Source: JAJPIG01 sp035531675
GTDB lineage: Bacteria > Desulfobacterota > Binatia > Binatales > Binataceae
Assembly (NCBI GenBank): GCA_035531675.1
Contig: DATKSL010000012.1
Span: 124,001-188,000 of the forward strand
Reading direction: 5' to 3'
Length of the DNA stretch: 64,000 bases
Every line of letters starts with the position of its first letter. Position 1 is the stretch's first letter. The position numbers and the translations under genes were made by a program. Below, piece after piece: positions 8,136 to 15,650 of this stretch. The notes under the pieces are model-generated. The model was not told the origin of the DNA and made no database searches. It saw only the letters and a list, made by a program, of their open reading frames with translations.

Positions 8136-9110
8136 TCAGGAATGATCGGGTTGCGCTGACGGCCGCGGCCATACCACGGGATGGCGCTCGGGTTCGAGGT
8201 CGAGCGAATCGCCGTCGCGCAGATGGCTTGGACGCTGGCCCGGCGGCGCGAACTTCCGAAACATATAGCGGACGTCGTCGCCCGCATAGCGAAAAGTAAC
8301 CGCGCGCCGGGTCGCGGTGGCGGACGAGTTGCCGGCCGCCCCGTGCAGGGTTCGCAGGTGATGGGCCACCACGTCACCCGGCTCGGGCGCGAAGGTCACG
8401 ATATCGAAATCGGCTTCGTGCCCCTCGATCTGCGGAATCGGCTCGCCGCCGTCATCGGACGCGGTCGCGTTGCTGATGAAATAGTTCACCTTGTAGATGA
8501 CGCCGGACTGGTGCGACCCGCGAAGATACTGAATCAGGCCGGTCTCGGGGGTTTCGCGGCCAGTCGGCACCCGGATCGCACAGACTTTGTCGCCCGCGAT
8601 ATGGTCGTAGCCCTGATCCTGATGCCACGCCGTGCGCTCCATCGTGCCGGGCGGCTTGACCAGTAACTGGTCGTCGTAGAGATAAAGCCGGGTCGAACCG
8701 GAAAGCAGGGCGGCGAGTTCCGGCAACGGCGAATCGATCGCCAGTGCGCGGATCGCCGGATGAAGCTGCCAGGCGCTGGTGACCGATACAAAGTGCCCGC
8801 GGCGACTGCCCGGCTTGACCCGCGTGTCGACAGCGACCCGCCCGGCGAGTTGCCGAGGCGAGCCCCATTCCGGGATCTCAGCGGGCCACGGCGCTTTCTC
8901 AGCGTCCGATTCCGCCGCGATCGCGAGTCCGGTGAGATCCAGCACCTGGTCGTCCGGCTTATCGTCCCGGCGCTCGATCAGCTCGTCGATCGCGTCGCCG
9001 AGTCGCCGCGGCCATTCGACGTCGAGGATGCCGCGCAGCCATACCACGCCGTCGCGATGGTAGGTCCGCAACTCTTGGTCGCTGATCGGTCGCTTGAGCT
9101 GTCGATTCAA
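8136..9110 (-). CDS. Phytanoyl-CoA dioxygenase (PhyH) family protein
   Basis: A 324-residue Fe(II)/2-oxoglutarate dioxygenase. The HxD part of the metal site is in TAWHQDQGYDH; the distal His is in HHLRTLHGAAGN, followed by the 2-oxoglutarate-binding Arg in ATRRAVTFRYAGD. PhyH enzymes hydroxylate alkyl chains or small molecules at unactivated carbons. The gene sits between the second PCMH-type flavoprotein (32-base gap) and the EthD gene (13-base gap), suggesting that it acts on the same substrate class. Substrate and product are unknown. Confidence 0.9.
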   Translation of the reverse strand: MNRQLKRPISDQELRTYHRDGVVWLRGILDVEWPRRLGDAIDELIERRDDKPDDQVLDLTGLAIAAESDAEKAPWPAEIPEWGSPRQLAGRVAVDTRVKPGSRRGHFVSVTSAWQLHPAIRALAIDSPLPELAALLSGSTRLYLYDDQLLVKPPGTMERTAWHQDQGYDHIAGDKVCAIRVPTGRETPETGLIQYLRGSHQSGVIYKVNYFISNATASDDGGEPIPQIEGHEADFDIVTFAPEPGDVVAHHLRTLHGAAGNSSATATRRAVTFRYAGDDVRYMFRKFAPPGQRPSHLRDGDSLDLEPERHPVVWPRPSAQPDHS

Positions 9111-9142
9111 GTTCGTTCCTTAATTGGGTTTCAAGGCCGGCT

Positions 9143-10681
9143 TCAGGCGCGTGGGGGACCGAACGGCAGCGCCGACGCGACCACGCCGTGGGGATCGAAT
9201 TCCACTTTCAGCTTGCGATGTACCTCCCACAGCGCGCCTTTATGCGCACTGTAGGTTGCCGCGACCGCCTCCGCCAGTTCCGCCGGTGCGTCGACGGTGC
9301 CATAGCCGGTGTTCGCCATCTCGGTGACCATCGCGGCGGCGCATTCGCCGGCGCGCTTGCGATCGTTTGCCGACGCCGGATTGAAAGCGACCGTGCCGGA
9401 TACCAGTGCGCTTCTCCAGGTTGCGACGAACGAAGACGGATAGTCAAAGCCGTGCGCCCGCGCGACGCGTTGCACAGTCTGGAAGGAGCGCACCGCATCA
9501 GCGCCGGTCAACGGCGCCACCTGCGACAGCTCGGCATGTCCGCCGCCCATCCACAAGGCCGGTCCGAAGCCGCTGGAGGTGGGGACGCCGCTCATCAGTT
9601 GCGCGCGATAATCGAAGATCGCATCGTCCTTGCGATTCTCAGCGGTGTAGAAGCCCGCGCCGGGTATCTTGCGAAAGGCTGCCTCGATGACTTTCCAGCC
9701 CGCTTCGATACCGACCGGCAGGCCGTAGAGCGCGCCATAGACGTTCCATACGCCGCGCTTGAGGTCGCTGGCGATTTTCTGAACCGCGCTGGCCGGTAAC
9801 ACGCCGCTGCCGGAATAATACTTGTCGCGCGGCCCGGCGAGCGCCGCATCGCACAGCACGTGAGCGACCACCACGGTGTTCGGAATCGCCATCGTGACCT
9901 TGAGCGGCTTGAGAGTCTCGATCAACTGATGGAGATCGTCCTCGCGCGGGATCGTGATCATGAACGGTTTACAGGCGGGCGGCGCCGGCATCAGCCACAC
10001 CCCGACCTTGGTGACGATGCCGAGGCCGGATTGCGTGAAGCTGCCGTCGGCGTAGGGACCGTAACCGTACTTGAACAACTGCCATGACGAGCTCTTCGGC
10101 ATCGCGCCCATGCCGGTGCGCACCACGCTGCGGTCGGGCAACACGACTTCCATCCCGCACTGCATCATCACGTGGTCGCCGTAGGGGGTGCAACCAAACG
10201 AGCGCTTGACGAAATCGTCGGCCGGCGAACCGGTAGCCAGCGATGCGCAGTCCAGCCAGAGCTGGGGCTTGCCGCCGTGCAGTCGATGGTGCAGTTGCGA
10301 GTAAGTCACGGCCGGTTCGATCAGCGCGTAGGCGAAGTCTTCGTTGATTTCGAGGATGCGATTCATCCGCTTCTGATCGACCACCACGATTCCGGCGGCG
10401 CGGTCGTGTGGCGCAGCGAAGCGGCCCGAGCCGACGATCGGCCACAGCGCGAGGCGATAGCGCTCCGCGATCGCCAACAGTTGGCGGATATGTTCGACGC
10501 TCGACGGCATCACGGCCGCGGCCGGCAGGGCCGCGTCAGAGCCGGTCAGAGAGCCGCGATCGAGGTAGGCAGAGAGCGCCGCGGGGTCGGTGATGACCGC
10601 CTCGGCGCCCAGTGCCGCGCGCATCCGGTCGACCGCGGGCGCGAGGTGCGGAGTGAGCGTAGCAGCTGTCGCGGTGGTCAC
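9143..10681 (-). CDS. VAO/PCMH-family FAD-linked oxidase (copy 3, flanking cytochrome c)
   Basis: A 512-residue flavoprotein related to the PchF subunit of p-cresol methylhydroxylase. The PCMH FAD domain includes VGSGRFAAPHDRAAGIVVVDQ and ASLATGSPADDFVKRSFG; the C-terminal end is KVEFDPHGVVASALPFG, a variant of the usual ALDPxGILAPGKxGIW. The GTG at 10681 is preceded by GAGGAG 7 bases away, much better than the ATG at 10720, which would overlap the cytochrome gene. Around residue 410 it reads TWRSALVSGTVAFNP and lacks the His pair present in its neighbour at 11069-12643. It may therefore bind flavin differently or be a non-catalytic partner. Confidence 0.88.
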   Translation of the reverse strand: MTTATAATLTPHLAPAVDRMRAALGAEAVITDPAALSAYLDRGSLTGSDAALPAAAVMPSSVEHIRQLLAIAERYRLALWPIVGSGRFAAPHDRAAGIVVVDQKRMNRILEINEDFAYALIEPAVTYSQLHHRLHGGKPQLWLDCASLATGSPADDFVKRSFGCTPYGDHVMMQCGMEVVLPDRSVVRTGMGAMPKSSSWQLFKYGYGPYADGSFTQSGLGIVTKVGVWLMPAPPACKPFMITIPREDDLHQLIETLKPLKVTMAIPNTVVVAHVLCDAALAGPRDKYYSGSGVLPASAVQKIASDLKRGVWNVYGALYGLPVGIEAGWKVIEAAFRKIPGAGFYTAENRKDDAIFDYRAQLMSGVPTSSGFGPALWMGGGHAELSQVAPLTGADAVRSFQTVQRVARAHGFDYPSSFVATWRSALVSGTVAFNPASANDRKRAGECAAAMVTEMANTGYGTVDAPAELAEAVAATYSAHKGALWEVHRKLKVEFDPHGVVASALPFGPPRA

Positions 10682-10691
10682 TGTCTTCTCC

Positions 10692-11072
10692 TCAAGGCCG
10701 CTTGGTGTCCGCCGATGCATTCGGATTGATCACGTAATTTGCCAGCGCGTCGAGTTCCGAATCGGAAATCTCGCTGGGGCGAAACGGCGGCATCTCGATC
10801 AGTCCGTTGCGCACTACATGCTTGATGTAGGCAGGCGTGAGATCCGGGCGTCCCAAAATTTCGGCCTTGTCCTTGCCCCTCTTGAGCGCGAGCATCTGCC
10901 ATGCGGGATGGCCCAGTCCCGTGCCGTGACAGAAGACGCAGCGGGTGTCGAAGATTTGCCGGCCGCGATTCGCCGCGCTGGCCGCCCGGGCGGCCGGTGC
11001 GGCGGCCGCCACCGCCAAGGCCATCGCCAGTATCAGCGCGGTCATCCGGGCAGGCGCCCTCCCATCAATCAT
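10692..11072 (-). CDS. Secreted c-type cytochrome, PchC-like
   Basis: A 126-residue class I cytochrome c. A signal peptide occupies about residues 1-31 (hydrophobic core TALILAMALAVAAAAPAARA). The haem motif is C45-V-F-C48-H49, and M94 in LIEMPPFRPSE is the probable distal ligand. It is encoded between two PCMH-type flavoproteins: its ATG overlaps the stop of the upstream flavoprotein by 4 bases and the next gene follows after 10 bases. This matches the flavocytochrome p-cresol methylhydroxylase arrangement, in which the cytochrome subunit accepts electrons from FAD. With a signal peptide only on the cytochrome, the flavoproteins would have to be exported with it or work separately. Confidence 0.92.
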   Translation of the reverse strand: MIDGRAPARMTALILAMALAVAAAAPAARAASAANRGRQIFDTRCVFCHGTGLGHPAWQMLALKRGKDKAEILGRPDLTPAYIKHVVRNGLIEMPPFRPSEISDSELDALANYVINPNASADTKRP

Positions 11073-12643
11073 GATTCGGTCTCCGGCGACTCGCCGAGCG
11101 GCCAGATGCCGTTCTTGCCCGGCGCGAGAATCCCCGCCGGATCGAGCGCGCGCTTGACGCGCCGCTGCATCCCGAGCAACGCACCGTCGTTGGCGTTATA
11201 GGTTTGTGCGATCTGATCCATGAAGTGCAGATTGGTCCGATATTCGCCGTAGCCCTGGCCGGCGGCATCGTTGATCAACTGGGCGAAGCAATCGTGGGCC
11301 CGCTTGCTGTCGTCGGCGTCGTAGCGGTTGAACATCAGCATCAGGATGTGATGCTGCTCGCGCCATCCGATCACAAACTCGCCGATATAGTCGAAGCCGT
11401 ACTTTTCGCAGGCCTGGCGAATCATGTGGAACTGCTTGACCGCGTCGGCGCCGCTGGCGGGCGAGATCGGCGAAAAGTTGATATGGCCGCCGCCGCCCAC
11501 CCAGTTGAGCAGGCCGAACTCGGTCAGGTTCGGCTCGCCGCGCATCAGCCGCACGCGATACTCGAAGCTGGGGTCGCCCTTGCGGTCCTTCTCGAGATGG
11601 ATCTTGGCGCCCTTGATTGAGCGGAAGGTGGATTCGATGATCTGCCAGTTGGCCTCGACTACCTCGGGTGGCCCGTAGAGCGCGGCATAGAAGTTCCACA
11701 TGCCGAGGTTGAACTTGTCGGCGATCTTGCGCAGCGTGCGCGGCGGCAGCGGTCCCGGGCCGCTCTGCCATTCGTGCTTGGTAGTGTAGACGCTCGCCTC
11801 CCACAGCAGGTGCACGGTGATGGCGGCGTTGGGAATGATCATGTTGATCTTGAGCGGCCGCAGCAGTTCGGTGACCTGGTAGAGATCGTCCTCGTTCTGC
11901 AGTTGCACCATGAACGGTTTGAAGGCCGGCGGCTCGGGCATCAGCCACAGGCCGATCTTGGTGACCACGCCGAAATTCGATTGGGTGAACAGGCCGTCGA
12001 TGTACGGACCGTAGCCGTACTTGTACAACGGCCAGCACGAGCCCTGCGGCAGCGCCCCCATCCCGGTGCGCATCAGCGAGCCGTCGGCCATCACCACTTC
12101 CATCCCGCATTGCATCAGCAGATGGTCGCCGTAGGCGGTGTAGCCGACGCCATGGTCGAGCGTGTTGCCCATCACGCCGCCCATCCCGTTGGCGGCGCAA
12201 TCGATCCAGTAGGGCAGTTTGTGCCGCTTCATGTAGTTGTAGAAATCGACGTAGGCGACCCCGGGTTCGACCACCGCGTAGCCGAGATCGGTGTCGACCT
12301 TGATGACCCGATTCATGCGCCGCAGATCGAGCACCACCTGGCCGGCGGTGCGCGGCGCCGGCCCGCCATAGGCGAAGTTCTTGCCCGTCGAGATCGACCA
12401 GATCGGAATCCGGTAGCGATGGGCGATAATCACCACCTGCTGGACCTCCTCGACGCTGGCCGGACAAACCGCCGCCGAAGCCGCGGTCGAGCTTTCGGGC
12501 GCCGCCGAGTAGGTGTCCATGTAGCTTGCGATAAGCGGATTATCGTCAAGGATCACCCACTGATCGCCGACGACCTTGCGCATCGCGTGCATCGCGGCGT
12601 CGAACTTTTCCTTGGAGACGCCCCTGGGAAGCTTGCCGTTCAT
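11069..12643 (-). CDS. VAO/PCMH-family FAD-linked oxidase (copy 2, cytochrome-coupled)
   Basis: A 524-residue flavoprotein resembling the PchF subunit of p-cresol or eugenol hydroxylases. The FAD domain contains ISTGKNFAYGGPAPRTAG and ANGMGGVMGNTLDHGVGYT; the C-terminus ends RALDPAGILAPGKNGIWP. The segment WREQHHILMLMFNRYD holds a His pair at the place where VAO-type enzymes carry the residue that can bind FAD covalently; whether it is flavinylated here is inference. Its stop codon overlaps the cytochrome c start. It is the most complete of the three paralogues in the window and the likeliest catalytic subunit of the flavocytochrome. Confidence 0.92.
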   Translation of the reverse strand: MNGKLPRGVSKEKFDAAMHAMRKVVGDQWVILDDNPLIASYMDTYSAAPESSTAASAAVCPASVEEVQQVVIIAHRYRIPIWSISTGKNFAYGGPAPRTAGQVVLDLRRMNRVIKVDTDLGYAVVEPGVAYVDFYNYMKRHKLPYWIDCAANGMGGVMGNTLDHGVGYTAYGDHLLMQCGMEVVMADGSLMRTGMGALPQGSCWPLYKYGYGPYIDGLFTQSNFGVVTKIGLWLMPEPPAFKPFMVQLQNEDDLYQVTELLRPLKINMIIPNAAITVHLLWEASVYTTKHEWQSGPGPLPPRTLRKIADKFNLGMWNFYAALYGPPEVVEANWQIIESTFRSIKGAKIHLEKDRKGDPSFEYRVRLMRGEPNLTEFGLLNWVGGGGHINFSPISPASGADAVKQFHMIRQACEKYGFDYIGEFVIGWREQHHILMLMFNRYDADDSKRAHDCFAQLINDAAGQGYGEYRTNLHFMDQIAQTYNANDGALLGMQRRVKRALDPAGILAPGKNGIWPLGESPETES

Positions 12644-12694
12644 TCAGTAGTTCTCCGATGAGTGTGCGGCGAAATTGGCACGACTGGCGATCCG

Positions 12695-13300
12695 TCAGGC
12701 GACCAGCGCCCGGCCCGCCGGCGCCACCGCCCATGACACGAAACGCGTCCGCCCCTGAGGAAGACGTTTGGTAGCGACTTCGAAATTGATCGAAACCGGC
12801 CGCGCGCTGAAGCTCGCCAGTTGCGCGGCCTGCCGGCCGAGGATTCCTCCGAAGCCGTCGCCGGCGGATGCAAACTCGCGCCGCAGGGCGGCGATCGCCT
12901 GCGCCTCGCCGTATAACACATGATGAATCGAACCGGTCGCGCGATGGTCGTGCCAGCCGCGATAGACCACCGCCATGCCGTAGTCGCGGGCCAGCGCCTC
13001 GACCAGCACCGCGACGTCGCTGCGCGTCATCCCGAACAGCGGGCGCGGATTTTTCGCCCAGACCTCGGCCAGCTGCCGGATGAGGACGGTGCTGTCGATG
13101 TCGATGACGCGCGCGTGGCGGGCGTTCTCGCGCGCCGCCGAAATCAGCTCCGGCGAGGCGAACAGCCCGCTCTCCGCCATCACGTCCGCGGCCGCCAGCG
13201 GCGAGCCTGCCGTTCCGACCAGCAGCCGCAACGGAATCCGCAGTGGCGCCGCCAGGACCAGCCCCGCGCCGGCCCTCAGCAGCTCACGCCTGTGAACCAT
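12695..13300 (-). CDS. Tat-signal-bearing protein of unknown function
   Basis: A 201-residue protein starting MVHRRELLRAGAGLVLAAPL, a plausible twin-arginine signal (RRELL followed by a hydrophobic stretch). The ATG has GGAGG 7 bases upstream. The mature part is soluble and contains YGMAVVYRGWHDHRATG and IHHVLYGEAQAIAAL; the clustered His and Trp residues could bind a cofactor, but no known motif is evident. It lies between the UbiD gene (51-base gap) and the flavoprotein (51-base gap) in the same array, and could be an accessory protein of the periplasmic flavocytochrome. I do not recognise the family. Confidence 0.72.
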   Translation of the reverse strand: MVHRRELLRAGAGLVLAAPLRIPLRLLVGTAGSPLAAADVMAESGLFASPELISAARENARHARVIDIDSTVLIRQLAEVWAKNPRPLFGMTRSDVAVLVEALARDYGMAVVYRGWHDHRATGSIHHVLYGEAQAIAALRREFASAGDGFGGILGRQAAQLASFSARPVSINFEVATKRLPQGRTRFVSWAVAPAGRALVA

Positions 13301-13351
13301 CTTTAATCCTCCGGGATGCCGACGCGTGGCAAGCCTCAGCCCGCGCCGATC

Positions 13352-14818
13352 TCAACGGATGTCTCCGTAGCCGTACTCTTTCCAGCGGTCAAGGATTTTC
13401 CGTTTGTTTGGCTCCGACCAGGCCGCGGCAAAATCCGAAACTCGGGTATGCTCCTCGCGGTAGTCGGCCGGCCATTCATGCGGAAAGGTGCTATCCATTA
13501 TCCAGCACGGCGCTTCGCGTTTGGCGCGCTCGGCCGGCGTCAGCCACGCCCATAGCGGCAGGTAGTTCGGCATGTTGTCGAGCACTTCGTAGCGCCGCGG
13601 ATGCATCCGCGAGCATACCGACCACCACACGTCCTCGACATTGGTGACGTCGACATCCTCATCGACGAACACGATGCCGCTCTCGAGCAGTCGATGGCCG
13701 CCGCTCAGCAGGCCGACGATCCGCTTGGCCAGCCCGGGCGCCGGCTTGACCGAGACCACCACCACGTTGGGCACGTAGTAGTAGATCGATTTGATGCGCA
13801 CGCCATGATCCTCGAGCCAGTTCTTCGCCGCCGCCGATTCTACCAGCGCGCCGGTGGTGGCCGAGTCATCCCACGGCTTGCCCATGTTGGCGAAGGTGAA
13901 GATGGGCGCGCGGCGATGCGTGATACAGGTGACACGGGCGAGCGGCGCGCGGCCGCGATGGGCCGCATGGCCGGTATACTCGCCGAACGGTCCTTCCGGG
14001 GTGGTCTCGCCGGGGATGACCTCGGCCTCGATGACGATCTCGGCATCGGCCGGGACCTCGAGGTCGCTGGTCTCGCATTTCACCACCGGCACCCCCTCGC
14101 CGCGCAGCCCTCCCGCGATCGCCGCCTCGCTGACGCCGTGGGGCAGGGGCGCACGCGACACGGTATGCGACAGCGGATCGGCGCCGATCACCAGCGCGAT
14201 CGGCATCGGCTGGTTGCGCGCCTGGTACTTCTTCAGAATCCCGCCGCCGTGCTGATCGGAGGGCAGCAGCAGAATCGCGAAGTGCTGCTCGTCGCGGACC
14301 ATGCAGCGGTAGATTCCCCAGTTGACCCATCCGCTGTCGGGATCTTTGGTGACGACGATATCCCAGGTGCCGACGTAGCGGCCGCCGTCGATCTCCTTGA
14401 TCCATGGCACCGGGAAGCGCAGCAGGTCGGCCTCTTCGCGGTCCAGGATGACTTGCTTGCAGGGCGCCGCGTCGCGCGCGATCGCAACCGGCGGAATCGG
14501 CGTGCGGAAACGTTCGCGTGCGATCTCGATCAAGTCGAGTTGCGGCGTGGTCTTATCGAGTCCCATCGCGACCGAAGCGCGGGCCAGCAGGTCGGGCCGG
14601 CTGGGACCGAGCAGCACGCCGGCGATGCTGTGGCCGGGATAGTCCTTGACGTTCTCAAACAGCGGGGCCGGCGCGCGCCGTTCGCATACCAGCCGGCTCA
14701 TGGCGCCCACCTCGAACCGCCAGTCGACTTCGGCGCGAATCCGCCGCAACTCGTCGACCGCTTCAAGCCGGGCGATATACTCGCGCAGGTCGGCGGGACA
14801 GTTCAGTCTGGTTGCCAT
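13352..14818 (-). CDS. UbiD-family (de)carboxylase (copy 1)
   Basis: A 488-residue protein of the prenylated-FMN-dependent UbiD family, which reversibly decarboxylates aromatic or alpha,beta-unsaturated acids. The central signature TPEGPFGEYTGHAAHRGR carries the catalytic Glu residues (EGPFGE), and KQVILDREEADLLRFPVPW is the usual N-terminal family block. I chose the ATG at 14818 (MATRLNCPADLREYI) because longer readings overlap the SnoaL-CDGSH gene. No UbiX prenyltransferase gene is in the window, so the cofactor must be made elsewhere. In the array it sits between the CDGSH fusion and the Tat-signal protein. Confidence 0.92.
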   Translation of the reverse strand: MATRLNCPADLREYIARLEAVDELRRIRAEVDWRFEVGAMSRLVCERRAPAPLFENVKDYPGHSIAGVLLGPSRPDLLARASVAMGLDKTTPQLDLIEIARERFRTPIPPVAIARDAAPCKQVILDREEADLLRFPVPWIKEIDGGRYVGTWDIVVTKDPDSGWVNWGIYRCMVRDEQHFAILLLPSDQHGGGILKKYQARNQPMPIALVIGADPLSHTVSRAPLPHGVSEAAIAGGLRGEGVPVVKCETSDLEVPADAEIVIEAEVIPGETTPEGPFGEYTGHAAHRGRAPLARVTCITHRRAPIFTFANMGKPWDDSATTGALVESAAAKNWLEDHGVRIKSIYYYVPNVVVVSVKPAPGLAKRIVGLLSGGHRLLESGIVFVDEDVDVTNVEDVWWSVCSRMHPRRYEVLDNMPNYLPLWAWLTPAERAKREAPCWIMDSTFPHEWPADYREEHTRVSDFAAAWSEPNKRKILDRWKEYGYGDIR

Positions 14819-14856
14819 CTGGTTTTCGACGCGGGCGAGGCCGCGCCCGCTGCGAT

Positions 14857-15612
14857 TCAGCCGCCGTTTTTTTCGAGTTTCAGGTTGAGATGCGTGCCGT
14901 CGCAAAAGGGCCGCGTGCCGGTCCGCTTGCATCCGCATAGCACGACCAACTGACGCTGCTCGATATTCAATTCGACCGGGCGATCGCTGGTGCCTTTATG
15001 TGACCCGTCGCAGAACGGCTGATTTTTCGAGCGGCCGCACGCGCACCAGAAATAACTGTCGGGCTCGAGTTCGCGAAAATACGGCTGACGCTCGTTGCCC
15101 TTGGGAAAGCGCTGCCGTACCCATCCGGCCGCATAGGGACTGGCGATGTTGAGCTTCAGCACCATCTTGCGGAACAACCACTGCTCGCCCTGCTTGACCA
15201 GTTCCACATCGTAGGTGCCGCCGATCCAGTGCGGCTCGGCTTCATTGGTATCCGAGTCGGGGATCGTGGCCGATTCCCACAGATACCAGAACGCGGTGGC
15301 GCCGGCGCCCGAGGAATCGAGCTCGATTTGCGGCGAGATCATGTAATGCAGCGACCACCAGATCTTCTCGCCGGCGATGCCCTTGAGCGCCGCGGCCAGA
15401 TTCTCGCGCCTGTGATAGGTGCCGAAACCCGCGCACTCCCAGCTCCCGTCGGCAGCGAACAGCGGCGCGATCAGCGCCGGGTCGTTGCCGCGATCGCATC
15501 CGCGGGCGTAGGAGGTGATCAGGTTCTTGATCGATTCGAGATCCTTCAGGCGGCCCAGGTCGCGGCGGATATCGAGCAGCAGCTCTTTCAGTTCACCAAT
15601 CGCGTCACTCAT
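14857..15612 (-). CDS. SnoaL-like domain fused to two CDGSH iron-sulfur motifs
   Basis: A 251-residue protein with two parts. Residues about 20-160 look like a SnoaL/NTF2-type barrel (IKNLITSYARGCDRGNDPAL, WWSLHYMISPQI, EQWLFRKMVLK), the fold often annexed to ring-hydroxylating oxygenases as a beta subunit. Residues about 188-245 hold two full CDGSH motifs: C190, C192, C201, H205 and C226, C228, C237, H241, each expected to bind a 2Fe-2S cluster. The start at 15612 is the best fit; an ATG at 15624 would add four residues. The gene starts 38 bases after the Rieske alpha gene. I infer it may serve that oxygenase as a combined small subunit and electron-transfer protein, but this is not established. 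Confidence 0.87.
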   Translation of the reverse strand: MSDAIGELKELLLDIRRDLGRLKDLESIKNLITSYARGCDRGNDPALIAPLFAADGSWECAGFGTYHRRENLAAALKGIAGEKIWWSLHYMISPQIELDSSGAGATAFWYLWESATIPDSDTNEAEPHWIGGTYDVELVKQGEQWLFRKMVLKLNIASPYAAGWVRQRFPKGNERQPYFRELEPDSYFWCACGRSKNQPFCDGSHKGTSDRPVELNIEQRQLVVLCGCKRTGTRPFCDGTHLNLKLEKNGG

Positions 15613-15650
15613 CGATGCTCTCATTTCCTCGGCAGGCGGCTCGCCCGGGC

